Positions 7,885 to 17,319 of a stretch of DNA of 39,537 nt are shown piece after piece. The stretch lies in assembly GCA_945918795.1 (NCBI GenBank), contig CAMEIT010000017.1, positions 1 through 39,537 of the forward strand. The letters are read 5' to 3'. The DNA comes from an uncultured Clostridia bacterium (GTDB lineage: Bacteria > Bacillota > Clostridia > HGM11327). Below the pieces are notes generated by a model that saw only the letters and a list, made by a program, of their open reading frames with translations, did no database searches and had not been told where the DNA came from. Position 1 is the first letter of the stretch. Every line of letters starts with the position of its first letter. Both the position numbers and the translations under genes were made by a program.

Positions 7885-9618
7885 TCAGTCCTCCTTTTTG
7901 ATTGCGCCAAACGGACATACATTCGTACAAAGTCCGCAGCCGTTGCACTGTGTCGTATCGATTCTTACAGCATCGCCTTCAAGTGAAATTGCAGGGCATC
8001 CGAGCTTCATGCACATTTTGCATTTTTTGCAGGCATCTGTTATCACGCAGTGTCCCTTGTACTTTACCGTTTTAAGAAGCGCACACGGACGTTGAGCTAT
8101 TATGACAGACGGAGCCTGTCTGTTTATCTCTTCTTTTACGACCTTTTCAAAATTCTTAACATCAAACGGGTCCGCAACCGTAACATAGTCTATTCCGACA
8201 GCCTGGCAAAGGCGTACCAGATCTACCTGCTTTGTTGCCTCTCCCCTTATCGTCTTGCCCGTTGTAGGATTGTCCTGATGTCCCGTCATTCCAGTAATGG
8301 AATTGTCAAGAATTATAACCGTATTTATGCCCTTGTTGTATACAATATCGATAAGTCCCGTAATTCCCGAATGAATGAATGTTGAGTCGCCTATAACGCT
8401 CACAAGCTTTTTGTTGAATTCATCGCCTCTTGCTTTTGCCATGCCGTGTGCCGCGCTTACGGAAGCACCCATACATATTGTTGTATCGACAGACTGAAGC
8501 GGAGCCGCCGCGCCGAGCGTGTAACAGCCAATATCACCCGAAACAGTAAGTCCGAGCTTTTTCAGCACGTAAAATGTGCCTCTGTGCGGACAGCCTGCGC
8601 ACATTACAGGCGGACGAACCGGAATCGCCTCGTCAGCTGAAATCGATTCGGCACTTTCCTCGCCGAGAACAGCCTTCTTTATCATAGACGGCGTATATTC
8701 GCCGAGCATCGTGAACACATCCTTGCCGATAACCTGAACACCTATTGCCTTGCAGTGCTCTTCTATGAATGGGTCAAGCTCCTCTATTACGTAAACCTTG
8801 TCGCACATTGCGGCAAAATCCTTGATTTTTTTCTCGGGAAGCGGATATACCATTCCGAGCTTCAAATAATTTACTTTGTCCCCGAGAGCCTCATGCGCAT
8901 ACATATCGCAAATGCCCGACGTTATAACGCCAATTTTGCCGTTATTGTTCTCGATGCAATTCAGATCGGTGTTTTCGGCAAATTCAATAAGCTCGAGATT
9001 TCTTTTTTCAACAAGCACATGGCGCTTTACCGCATTTGCCGGCATCATTACGTTTTTTGCAATGTTTTTCTCGTACGGCTTCAGTTCTATCTCTTCGCGA
9101 TCTTCCAATTCAACAAGGCTCTGCGAATGCGATACTCTTGTGGAAAGGCGTATGAATACCGGAACATCGAATTTCTCCGACAATTCGAATGCGCGCTTTG
9201 TGAACTCCTTACATTCGGATGAATCAGACGGCTCGAGCATCAATGTCTTTGATGCCTTGGCATAGTGTCTTGAATCCTGCTCATTCTGAGAAGAGTGCAT
9301 ACCCGGATCATCCGCAACGCAGAAAACGAGTCCTGCGTTTGCGCCAATATAGCTTACCGTAAAAACAGGGTCAGCCATAACGTTCAATCCGACGTGCTTA
9401 CAGCATGACATTGCTCTTCCGCCTGCTACCGACGAACCTATTACAACCTCCGCAGCCACCTTTTCGTTAGGTGCCCATTCTACGAATATTTCCGGATACT
9501 GCACTATGCTCTCCGTAATCTCCGTACTCGGTGTGCCCGGATATGATGAGACAACTCTGACGCCTGCCTCATATGCGCCTCTTGCAACGGCGGCGTTACC
9601 CAATAACAATTTTTTCAT
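7885..9618 (-). CDS. iorA: IorA, indolepyruvate:ferredoxin oxidoreductase alpha subunit
   Basis: 577-residue catalytic subunit. Domains in order: N-terminal pyrimidine-binding domain starting KKLLLGNAAVARGAYEAG; TPP-binding domain with GDIGCYTLG, the GDSTF...N metal/TPP motif (GDSTFIHSG then ILDNSITGMTGHQ); and a C-terminal di-cluster ferredoxin domain with CKKCKMCMKLGCP and CNGCGLCTNVCP for two [4Fe-4S] centres. The ATG at 9618 matches family N-termini. A TTG at 9642 is in frame but has no better ribosome site. It lies 95 bases after the frameshifted CoA ligase. The enzyme is reversible in principle: oxidative in fermentation, reductive (arylpyruvate-forming) in methanogens and some rumen anaerobes. 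Confidence 0.95.
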   Translation of the reverse strand: MKKLLLGNAAVARGAYEAGVRVVSSYPGTPSTEITESIVQYPEIFVEWAPNEKVAAEVVIGSSVAGGRAMSCCKHVGLNVMADPVFTVSYIGANAGLVFCVADDPGMHSSQNEQDSRHYAKASKTLMLEPSDSSECKEFTKRAFELSEKFDVPVFIRLSTRVSHSQSLVELEDREEIELKPYEKNIAKNVMMPANAVKRHVLVEKRNLELIEFAENTDLNCIENNNGKIGVITSGICDMYAHEALGDKVNYLKLGMVYPLPEKKIKDFAAMCDKVYVIEELDPFIEEHCKAIGVQVIGKDVFTMLGEYTPSMIKKAVLGEESAESISADEAIPVRPPVMCAGCPHRGTFYVLKKLGLTVSGDIGCYTLGAAAPLQSVDTTICMGASVSAAHGMAKARGDEFNKKLVSVIGDSTFIHSGITGLIDIVYNKGINTVIILDNSITGMTGHQDNPTTGKTIRGEATKQVDLVRLCQAVGIDYVTVADPFDVKNFEKVVKEEINRQAPSVIIAQRPCALLKTVKYKGHCVITDACKKCKMCMKLGCPAISLEGDAVRIDTTQCNGCGLCTNVCPFGAIKKED

Positions 9619-9713
9619 AATCAAACAAAATATCTTCTTCAATAAAAGGCATATGCTCTTTTACGTCAAAAGATTTCCTTTCTTCGGAATTATGCAGCAG
9701 ATTTACTGCCTTA

Positions 9714-11347
9714 TCATTTTTCTATCTGCTGCGCCACAACGCTCTCGCCGCAATATATCTCGCGCAGCTTCGGTTTTTCAATCTTTCCTGTCGGATTTCT
9801 CGGCACATCGGCGAATATGATTTTTCTCGGTCTCTTATAACGCGGAAGTCCAGAGCAAAATGCGTTTATATCCTCTTCAGTGCATTCAGCGCCCTCTTTA
9901 AGCTCGATTATTGCCGCGGCAATCTCACCCAATCTCGCATCGGGGAGACCTATTACCGCAACATCCTTTACGGCATCGTGACGGCGTATGTAGTTTTCAA
10001 TCTGAACCGGATAAAGATTTTCTCCGCCCGTAATTATGACGTCCTTTTCCTGTCCACAAGATATATAAATCCGTCCTCATCCTCCATAGCCATATCGCCC
10101 GTGTAGAGCCAGCCGTCCTTAAGAGACTCGTTTGTGGATTTCTCGTCCTTATAATAGCACTTCATAACGCCGGGGCCCTTTACGCAAAGCTCACCGACTT
10201 CTCCCTGCTTAACGGGATTTGAGTTTTCATCGACAATTTTCGTCTGCCAGCCGTAGCCTGCCTTACCTATTGCGCCGACCTTATCAATATTGTCCATACC
10301 GAGATGTACGCACCCCGGACCAATCGACTCCGAGAGGCCGTAATTTGTGTCGTATTTATGATTCGGGAAAACGCTCATCCAACGTTTTATCAAAGACGGC
10401 GGAACAGGCTGTGCGCCTATATGCATGAGACGCCACTGGTCAAGCTTGTAATTGCCCAAATTAATATCGCCTCTGTCTATTGCATCGAGTATATCCTGCG
10501 CACACGGCACCAAATGCCATACTATTGTGCATTGTTCATCGGAAACAGCCTTTATGATCCATTCAGGCTTTGTGCCTTTAAGCAGAACGGCCTTGCCACC
10601 AACCAAAAAGCTGCCGAACCAATGCATTTTTGCACCTGTGTGATACAGCGGAGGTATGCAAAGGAACACATCCTCATGAGTCTGCTTGTGATGATTCTGC
10701 TCCGTTTTAGCCGAGTGCATAAGGCTTTGATGAGTATGCAGTATCGCCTTCGGGAAGCCTGTTGTTCCTGATGAAAAATATATAGCCGCGTCATCGTCAT
10801 CTGAAATTGAAATATCCGGTGCATGGGAAGAGCAGTAGCGTATCATGCGGTCATAGCTGTCGGCAAAGCTCGGGCATTCTTCACCCACATAAAACATATG
10901 CGCTATCTGTGGGATTCTGTCGTATATTTCTTCCATTCTTCCGATGAACTCAGGGCCAAACGCAAGCATCGTACAGTCAGCCTTATTCAGACAGTACAAA
11001 ATTTCCTCTGCCGTATAACGGTAATTAAGAGGAACCGCAATCGCACCTGCTTTTAATATACCGAAATAAATCGGCAGCCATTCAAGAGAATTCATAAGAA
11101 GTATTGCTACCTTATCTCCCTTTTTGCAACCTCTTGTGAGCAGGAGATTTGCAAAACGATTTGCTTTCTTATCAAAATCCAGCCATGACAGTTCACGTCT
11201 GAACGGTTCACCTGCCTGCGGCTGCATGAGAGCGTATTCCCTCCACGTAATGCGGCTGGACGGCTCGAATTCGGGATTAATTTCCACCAGCGCCGTATCA
11301 ATCGGGAAACGCTTGGCATTCTGCGCTAAAATTTCTGTAATGGGCAT
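9714..11347 (-). pseudogene. Acyl/aryl-CoA ligase (AMP-forming) split by a -1 frameshift
   Basis: The first 437 codons (11347 to 10034) encode most of an ANL-superfamily ligase: adenylation P-loop YFSSGTTGFPKAI, A5 motif YGLSESIGPG and GWLYTGDMAMEDEDGFIYLVDRK. The frame then stops. The missing C-terminal domain continues in the next frame down to 9714: DVIITGGENLYPVQIE, then LPRYKRPRKIIF and the catalytic-lysine motif NPTGKIEKP. The break is in the A-run of the hinge codons (T4 at 10045-10048 on the plus strand). One more A would restore DRKKDVIITGG and a protein of about 545 residues. It is first in the T-box-controlled operon with Shine-Dalgarno AAAGGAG. It could be a true pseudogene, an assembly error or, less likely, programmed slippage. 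Confidence 0.88.
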
Positions 11348-11378
11348 TTATAAAACTCCTTTTGTTTGCAGAAAGACG

Positions 11379-11640
11379 AATGCCCTCTGCAAAAATTATT
11401 TTTGCAGAGGGCGATAATAATTTACCGTGTTACCACCTCTATTGCAGTTTGAAAAAAACTGCCTCTCAAGTACAACAAATATGCGTATACTTTACCGCTG
11501 TAACGGGCGCCCCGGCATAGCCTACTCAAAATTCGGTATGCGACTCCCGGAATGTATTCATTTTCCTCTGTATGCCGTCTTGCACCTACCGACAGCTCTC
11601 TGTAATACATAAAGAAAAACTACTTTTTTCCGATCAACGT
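11379..11640 (-). promoter_or_regulatory. T-box leader with a tyrosine (UAC) specifier, upstream of the CoA ligase-iorAB operon
   Basis: The T-box sequence GAGGTGGTAACACGG lies at 11440-11426, followed by a terminator hairpin GCCCTCTGCAAA/TTTGCAGAGGGC near 11412-11380. Stem I folds well: base CGGAA (11632-11628)/TTCCG (11552-11548); specifier loop TGAATACA (11560-11553); helix TTTTTC/GGAAAA; helix TGTAT/ATACA; AG bulge TACAGAGA; apical GCTGTC/GACGGC closing GGTAGGTGCAA. The specifier loop reads GAA-UAC-A, a Tyr codon at 11556-11554. The UGGU of the T-box can pair with an ACCA tRNA end. The conserved GAGTAG...CCGTTACAG part lies between. Uncharged tRNA-Tyr would prevent termination and switch the operon on. 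Confidence 0.88.
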
Positions 11641-11653
11641 ATTTACGATAATC

Positions 11654-11682
11654 ATTATAACATACGGCAATTTTTTTGTCAA
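11654..11682 (-). promoter_or_regulatory. Consensus sigma-A promoter of the T-box operon
   Basis: TTGACA (11682-11677), exactly 17 bp, TATAAT (11659-11654) on the minus strand. Transcription should start near 11647, just before T-box stem I, leaving a leader of about 300 nt before the ligase start codon. Such a perfect promoter fits control by attenuation. Confidence 0.9.
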
Positions 11683-11774
11683 CCGAATTTCCTTAAATTA
11701 ACGGTAAATACGATGTTATATTCCGAAAAATGTAAAAATATTTAAAAAGCTTGGGTTTGTATTGAAATCAATGT

Positions 11775-13076
11775 TTACAACACATCATTTGCAACCAGAT
11801 CCGCAAGTGATTCACGTTTTACCGCAACATAGCTTTCGTTTCCGCGAACCATAACTATCGGCGGGCGCGGAATGCGGTTGTAATTAGATGCCATAGAGTA
11901 ATTGTATGCACCTGTTGTAAGCACTGCCGCAATATCTCCTCTTGATACGTCATCGGGAAGCTTTATATTCTCCTGAATAATATCTCCGCTTTCACAGCAT
12001 CTTCCGACGAGCGAGCATTCAAAGTCGCAGGGCTTGTCGGCTTTATTCGCCAATATGACCGTATACGGCGAGCGGTAAAGTGCAAAACGCGGATTATCCG
12101 TCATACCGCCGTCTATCGATACATAATTTTTATATCCCGGGATCTTCTTTATCGTTCCGACAGTATAAAGCGTCATGCCGGCGTCTGCAACTATGCTTCT
12201 GCCCGGCTCCATGTGAATAACAGGCATTTCAATGTTGAGCTGTGCTGCCTTTGCCTTTATGGAATCCGCAACCTGCTTTATGTTCGCGTCAATATCAATG
12301 TGCGGATGCGATTCAATATATCTGACTCCGTAGCCGCCGCCGAGATCAAGCCTTTTTGCCGAATAATTGTATTTCTTTTTCATATCCGAAATAAATTCAA
12401 GCATAACATCTGATGCTCTGAGGTATACGTCCGAATCAAACACTTGTGAGCCCACATGACAATGGAAGCCGTCAAGCACAACGTGCTCCAATGAAAGCGC
12501 ATACTTTGTAATTTCCTCTGCCTGCCCCGTCTCGATTGCGGACCCGAATTTTGAGTCAACCTTGCCCGTTGCAACAGCCGCATATGTGTGCGGATCTATT
12601 CCGGGTGTGAGTCTTAAAAGAACCTTTTGCTTTACATTCTTTTGAGCGGCAATTCTTTCTATTGCATTGAGCTCTTCCACGTTATCCGCAACAAAAAATC
12701 CTATTCCACAGCTTATCGCATAAGCTATATCCTCATCTGTTTTGTTGTTGCTGTGGAAAAACGCTTTCGACATATCAAAGCCGGCAGCCATAGCCGTATA
12801 AATTTCTCCCGACGAAACAACGTCTGCACCCAGACCTTCCTCGCTTACTATCGAGTATATTTTTGCAAACGATGCCGCCTTGCTCGCATAGAGAGCCATA
12901 GATTCGCCGCCGAAATATTTTTCCATTGCTCTGCGGTATACGCGGCAGTTATATCTTATTCTGTCCTCGTCCATAAGATAAACGGGTGTGCCGTACTTTT
13001 GAGCAAGCTCTACCGTATCCTGACCGTCAAAGCAAAGATGCCCCTTTCCATTAACAGTTATGTTATCACAAACCAT
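11775..13076 (-). CDS. lysA: LysA, diaminopimelate decarboxylase
   Basis: 433-residue PLP enzyme converting meso-diaminopimelate to lysine. It has the fold-type III signature YASKAAS with the PLP lysine at residue 66, HCHVGSQ, the glycine-rich phosphate loop LGGGYGV, EPGRSIV and the dimer-interface motif CESGD, and ends with GAYNYSM. ATG 13076 matches family N-termini (CFDGQDTVELAQKYGTPVY). A TTG at 13172 would add 32 residues and read through a terminator-like hairpin. It is the last gene of the lysine operon, 129 bases after lysC. No strong terminator follows; only a weak AT-rich hairpin is seen near 11750-11774. Confidence 0.95.
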   Translation of the reverse strand: MVCDNITVNGKGHLCFDGQDTVELAQKYGTPVYLMDEDRIRYNCRVYRRAMEKYFGGESMALYASKAASFAKIYSIVSEEGLGADVVSSGEIYTAMAAGFDMSKAFFHSNNKTDEDIAYAISCGIGFFVADNVEELNAIERIAAQKNVKQKVLLRLTPGIDPHTYAAVATGKVDSKFGSAIETGQAEEITKYALSLEHVVLDGFHCHVGSQVFDSDVYLRASDVMLEFISDMKKKYNYSAKRLDLGGGYGVRYIESHPHIDIDANIKQVADSIKAKAAQLNIEMPVIHMEPGRSIVADAGMTLYTVGTIKKIPGYKNYVSIDGGMTDNPRFALYRSPYTVILANKADKPCDFECSLVGRCCESGDIIQENIKLPDDVSRGDIAAVLTTGAYNYSMASNYNRIPRPPIVMVRGNESYVAVKRESLADLVANDVL

Positions 13077-13148
13077 ACTTATTTCCACGCCTCTGACGTT
13101 AACTCGTACAGGGCTTTCCTTTCTTTTGTATACAAGCTTTAACAATTT

Positions 13149-13184
13149 CAAAAAAGCGGCCGCAAAAATCAATTCTGCCGCCGC
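13149..13184 (-). terminator. Possible intra-operon terminator between lysC and lysA
   Basis: On the minus strand a GCGGC arm (13184-13180 or 13181-13177) can pair with GCCGC (13160-13156) and is followed by six T residues (13155-13150). The loop is about 20 bases and alternative pairings exist, so it probably gives partial termination that lowers lysA expression relative to the upstream genes. Confidence 0.4.
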
Positions 13185-13205
13185 ACTGCATTACATATAA
13201 ACGGC

Positions 13206-14516
13206 TTACTTTACAAATTCCGAATAAATTGCTCTTATTGCCGTAACATAATCTTTTTCTTCTATGCCTATTATTATATTAAGCTCGCTTGAGCCCTGAT
13301 CTATCATTCTGATGTTGACATGAGCCATTGCAAGCGCCGTAAAAATACGCATTGCAGTACCCTCTGTCCTTATCATACCTCTGCCGACAACTGCGATAAG
13401 CGCAAGATTTTCAAAAAGCGTTATCGAATCCGGATCGACCGCTTTTACAAGCTCAGCCGTAATATTGCCTTTAATATCTCTTATGTCGTTTGAATTTACA
13501 ACAACAGACATCGTGTCTATGCCAGACGGCAGATGTTCAAAGCAAATATGATGATTTTCTATTACTTCAAGCACCTTTCTGCCGAATCCGACCTCAGAGT
13601 TCATCATATCCTTTTCCACAAATATCGCGGTAAAGCCTTTTTTGCCGGCAATACCGGTAATTACGTTTTCTGACGTACCCATCGATCTCGGAACTATCAT
13701 TGTACCCTTATCCTCGGGGCGGTTGGTGTTTCTGATATTGATAGGTATGCCTGCTTTTCTTACAGGGAATATAGCGTCCTCATGAAGCACCGATGCACCC
13801 ATATAAGAAAGCTCTCTGAGCTCGGCATATGTTATCTCGTCAATAGGCTTCGGATTGTCAACAAATCTCGGGTCTGCCATAAGCATACCGGAAACATCGG
13901 TCCAATTTTCGTACAAATCGGCATTTGCCGCCCTTGCAACTATCGAGCCTGTAATGTCCGAGCCGCCTCTTGAGAATGTTTTTATTGTTCCGTTGGGCAT
14001 CGAGCCGTAAAATCCCGGTATTACGGCATACTCATGCTGTGCGAGGATAAGGCGCATTGCCTCGTTTGTTCTTTCGGAATCAAACGCACCGTTTTCAAAG
14101 AAGAATATACCTTCCGCGGCATCGATAAACGGGAAGCCGAGAAATGCCGCAAATATCTTTGAATTGAGATATTCGCCTCTGCTTGCGATATAATCTCTGC
14201 CCACGTGATTGAGGATCGCAAAGCGAATGTTTGCAAAATCCTCATCCAAAGAAATATCCACATTCAGATCTTTTATTATCTGATTGTATCTGTCCTTTAT
14301 TTTTCCGAATAATTCATCAATGCTCTTTTTTGCCGATGCCAGCTCAAAGCATTTCAGAAGCATATCCGTCACTTTAACGTCCTCGGAATCTCTTTTGCCC
14401 GGTGCAGACGCCACAACGTATCTTCTGCAATCATCAGCCTTTACAATATCAGCCGCCTTGCGGAACTGATTTGCGTCGGCAAGAGAGCTTCCTCCGAATT
14501 TCACTACCTTAATCAT
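13206..14516 (-). CDS. lysC: Aspartate kinase (monofunctional)
   Basis: 436-residue aspartokinase, the first step of the aspartate family pathway. The kinase domain (about 1-285) begins VVKFGGSSLADANQFRKAADI and contains TFSRGGSDITGSIVA and WTDVSGMLMADPR. Two ACT-like regulatory units follow (about 300-436, with IDTMSVVVNSND and LIAVVGRGM then RMIDQGSSELNIIIGI), as in lysine- or threonine-sensitive enzymes. There is no homoserine dehydrogenase fusion. It sits between ddh and lysA in a lysine-riboswitch operon, so it is probably the lysine-dedicated isozyme. Shine-Dalgarno AAGGATG lies 8 bases before the ATG. Confidence 0.94.
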   Translation of the reverse strand: MIKVVKFGGSSLADANQFRKAADIVKADDCRRYVVASAPGKRDSEDVKVTDMLLKCFELASAKKSIDELFGKIKDRYNQIIKDLNVDISLDEDFANIRFAILNHVGRDYIASRGEYLNSKIFAAFLGFPFIDAAEGIFFFENGAFDSERTNEAMRLILAQHEYAVIPGFYGSMPNGTIKTFSRGGSDITGSIVARAANADLYENWTDVSGMLMADPRFVDNPKPIDEITYAELRELSYMGASVLHEDAIFPVRKAGIPINIRNTNRPEDKGTMIVPRSMGTSENVITGIAGKKGFTAIFVEKDMMNSEVGFGRKVLEVIENHHICFEHLPSGIDTMSVVVNSNDIRDIKGNITAELVKAVDPDSITLFENLALIAVVGRGMIRTEGTAMRIFTALAMAHVNIRMIDQGSSELNIIIGIEEKDYVTAIRAIYSEFVK

Positions 14517-14561
14517 GTTTGTTTCATCCTTTATATAAATTTTTTATTTTCGTTTTGTATA

Positions 14562-15542
14562 TCAGAGCATATGAGCGCGTATCTCTTCTGCACTCAAAGC
14601 GCTTAAGTCTGCCGGAGCAATATCAAATACAGTCTTGCAACCCGTTTCGCCGCGATTTTTCATCTTGAAAGCGGCTCTTGCATATGCCGCAAGAACCGAT
14701 GCCGTAAACTCCGGATTGGAATCGAGCTTGAGGCTATATTCAATAATATGACTGTTTTCATTGTTCTGTCCCGTTTTTCCGCTGCGAATAACAAGACCGC
14801 CGTGAGGTATTCCCGAATGGTGCTTCATAAGCTCCTCTTTTGATATGAAATGCACAGTCGTATCGTAATCGGCAAAATAATTCGGCATTGTTTTTATTTC
14901 GTTTTCTATTCTTGCTTTGTCGGCGCCTTCCTTTGCAACTACAAAGCATTCTCTCGTATGCTTTTCTCTTGCGGAAAGAACAGGATTCTCTCCTCTTCTT
15001 ACTGCATCAAGCGCCGTCGGAACCGGAATGGTGTATTGTCTTGCATCCTCTACGCCCTCGATTCTGCGGATAGCGTCCGAATGGCCTTGGCTGACGCCCT
15101 TACCCCAGAATGTGTAGTCCACTCCGCACGGAAGGATCGCATTTGCATAAAGTCTGTTAAGCGAGAACATTCCCGGATCCCAGCCTACCGAAATTATCGC
15201 AATGTTTGAGCCTTTCTTTGCCGCCGCATCAACATTGGCAAAGTGCTCGGGAATTTTCGCGTGTGTATCAAAGCTGTCAATAACATTGAAATTTTCCGCA
15301 AGAGCAGGAGTCATCACGGGCAGATCCGTGGCACTGCCTCCGCATATTATCATAACATCTATTTCATTTTTATATAAAAGCACGTCTTTTGCAGGATATA
15401 CCTTGACATTTTCTCCGACAGGCTTTATATCCTCCACAGGTCTTCTCGTGAATATACCGAAAAGCTCCATATCGGCGTTCTGCATTACGGCGCATTCAAC
15501 GCCCTTTCCCAAGTTACCGTAACCGTATATAGCAATTTTCAA
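14562..15542 (-). CDS. ddh: meso-diaminopimelate D-dehydrogenase
   Basis: 326-residue NADPH-dependent enzyme that makes meso-diaminopimelate from tetrahydrodipicolinate and ammonia in one step, bypassing the succinylase, acetylase and aminotransferase routes. It has an N-terminal Rossmann segment IAIYGYGNLGKGVECAV, then FGIFTRRP, SVGWDPGMFSLNR and GKGVSQGHSDAIR, all characteristic of Ddh, and length matches the family. It starts with TTG (15542), supported by GGAAAGG upstream and by the family N-terminus. No dapL, dapD/H or asd gene is in the operon, so the dehydrogenase shortcut is the encoded route here. Confidence 0.95.
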   Translation of the reverse strand: MKIAIYGYGNLGKGVECAVMQNADMELFGIFTRRPVEDIKPVGENVKVYPAKDVLLYKNEIDVMIICGGSATDLPVMTPALAENFNVIDSFDTHAKIPEHFANVDAAAKKGSNIAIISVGWDPGMFSLNRLYANAILPCGVDYTFWGKGVSQGHSDAIRRIEGVEDARQYTIPVPTALDAVRRGENPVLSAREKHTRECFVVAKEGADKARIENEIKTMPNYFADYDTTVHFISKEELMKHHSGIPHGGLVIRSGKTGQNNENSHIIEYSLKLDSNPEFTASVLAAYARAAFKMKNRGETGCKTVFDIAPADLSALSAEEIRAHML

Positions 15543-15600
15543 AACAAAAACCTTTCCGAATCCGCCTCAAAAATAAGGATTCAACAAACACATAATTTTT

Positions 15601-16350
15601 TTACATTATAGACACCATATCCTGCATGGAATAAAGTCCCGCAGGTCTGGTTATCAAAAAGCTTGCCGCGGCAAGTGCGCCCTCTGCAAACAAAGCTCTG
15701 TTGTGAGCCTCATGCTTGATTGTAATCGTTTCGTTGTCAGTGCCTATAAGCACCTCGTGTTCCCCGACGATATTACCCATTCTCACCGCATGAATGCCTA
15801 TTTCATCACTGCTGCGTTTTGCCTGACCGTATCTTCCGAATACGAATCTTGACTTTTCACGCACCTTCTTTATTGCATTTGCTATCATAAGTGCCGTACC
15901 GCTCGGAGCATCCAGCTTTCTGTTATGATGCTTTTCTATTATTTCTATATCGGCATCCGGCATTGTTTTTGCCGCAACCTTTGCAAGCTCAACAAGCAAC
16001 GCCACTCCGAGCGACATATTTGCCGACCGGAATACGGGAATCTGCTTGCTTGCTTCCTTAATCATGAGTATTTCCCTGTCCGTGTGACCTGTTGTCGCAA
16101 CAACAACGGGAATCTTTTTTGCGACGGCATATGAGAGCAGCATTGCCGTTCCCTGGTGATTTGAAAAATCCACAATACAATCTGCCGTCTCACTGACGTC
16201 CTTTAAGTTCTTATAGCACGGATATTCCGTTTTCTGCTGTATATTTATATCCACTCCGGCAGCGAGTTCGGCTCCTCTGAAGCCTGCTTGTGCAAGATTT
16301 ACTACTTCCTTGCCCATTCTGCCTCCGGCGCCGTTCACTATTATCTTCAT
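15601..16350 (-). CDS. dapB: DapB, 4-hydroxy-tetrahydrodipicolinate reductase
   Basis: 249-residue NAD(P)H-dependent reductase acting after DapA. The nucleotide site is NGAGGRMGKEVV (6-17), with VVATTGHT and the catalytic region EKHHNRKLDAPSGTA (His141/His142, Lys145). It starts at ATG 16350 with AAAGGAATTG upstream and follows dapA by 44 bases. Its product feeds ddh, encoded 58 bases downstream. Confidence 0.96.
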   Translation of the reverse strand: MKIIVNGAGGRMGKEVVNLAQAGFRGAELAAGVDINIQQKTEYPCYKNLKDVSETADCIVDFSNHQGTAMLLSYAVAKKIPVVVATTGHTDREILMIKEASKQIPVFRSANMSLGVALLVELAKVAAKTMPDADIEIIEKHHNRKLDAPSGTALMIANAIKKVREKSRFVFGRYGQAKRSSDEIGIHAVRMGNIVGEHEVLIGTDNETITIKHEAHNRALFAEGALAAASFLITRPAGLYSMQDMVSIM

Positions 16351-16394
16351 ATGTCAATTCCTTTCCCGAGAAAACACATTTTTATCGGTATATT

Positions 16395-17285
16395 TTATTT
16401 TATAAGACCTTCATTTCGCATAAGGTCGAGAAGATGCTTTTCATGCTCCTCTTCCATTTGAGTAAGCGGCAGTCTCAACGTATTCTCGCAGAAGCCCATA
16501 GCCGCCATTGCCGCCTTTACGGGAATCGGATTTACCTCGCAGAAAAGCGCATTTATAATCGGAAGCAGATCAAGCTGAAGCTTTGTGCTTGCCTTTACAT
16601 CACCCGAAAAGAACCTGTCGCAAATTTCCACTGTCTTTTTGGGCATTATATTTGAAAGAACGGATATTACGCCTATTCCGCCAAGCGAAAGAACGGGAAC
16701 GATCTGGTCGTCATTGCCCGAATAAATATCGAGCTTTCCTCTTGTGAGAGACGCAAGCTGAGCTATCTGAGAAATATTTCCGCTCGCCTCTTTCATTGCC
16801 ACAATATTCGGATGATCCGCAAGTACGGCGGCTGTCTGAGGAAGTATGTTGCAGCCCGTTCTTGACGGCACATTATAAAGAATTATAGGCTTTGTGCTTG
16901 CATCTGCAATAGCACTAAACGACTTTATAAGTCCGTTCTGTGTTGCTTTATTGTAATACGGTGACACTACAAGCATAGCATCAGCGCCTATATCGCAGGC
17001 AAATTTTGTCATATCTATCGCATAAGCCGTATCGTTTGAGCCTGTGCCCGCAATAACCGGTATTCTTCCGCCAACGTGGTCAACGGCAAACTTCAAAGCC
17101 GCTCTGTGTTCCTCATCGGTAAGCGTCGAGCCCTCACCCGTCGTACCGCATACTACTACCGCATTTATTCCTTCCGCTATCTGCCAATCCAAAAGACGGG
17201 CAAATTTTGTGTAATCAACTCTGTTTTCATTGTCAAACGGCGTTATTATCGCTGTTGCCGCGCCCTTAAATACTGTGTTTTTCAT
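16395..17285 (-). CDS. dapA: DapA, 4-hydroxy-tetrahydrodipicolinate synthase
   Basis: 296-residue TIM-barrel aldolase condensing pyruvate with aspartate semialdehyde. The Schiff-base lysine is Lys165 in VAMKEASG; Tyr137 (LYNVPSRTG) and the CGTTGEGSTL substrate loop (46-55) are present. Good Shine-Dalgarno AAGGAG eight bases before the ATG. It is the first gene of the lysine operon and lies directly downstream of a lysine riboswitch, which places the committed step under transcriptional feedback. Confidence 0.97.
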   Translation of the reverse strand: MKNTVFKGAATAIITPFDNENRVDYTKFARLLDWQIAEGINAVVVCGTTGEGSTLTDEEHRAALKFAVDHVGGRIPVIAGTGSNDTAYAIDMTKFACDIGADAMLVVSPYYNKATQNGLIKSFSAIADASTKPIILYNVPSRTGCNILPQTAAVLADHPNIVAMKEASGNISQIAQLASLTRGKLDIYSGNDDQIVPVLSLGGIGVISVLSNIMPKKTVEICDRFFSGDVKASTKLQLDLLPIINALFCEVNPIPVKAAMAAMGFCENTLRLPLTQMEEEHEKHLLDLMRNEGLIK

Positions 17286-17319
17286 TTCTGTATCTCCTTA
17301 CAAATATTAATTTCCGAGC

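Noticed and set aside
10034-10060. Programmed -1 ribosomal frameshifting in the CoA ligase
   Set aside because: There is no convincing slippery heptamer plus downstream pseudoknot, and the restored protein is an ordinary ligase with no known need for recoding.
13077-13172. 32-residue N-terminal extension of LysA from TTG 13172
   Set aside because: It crosses a terminator-like hairpin and does not resemble family N-termini.
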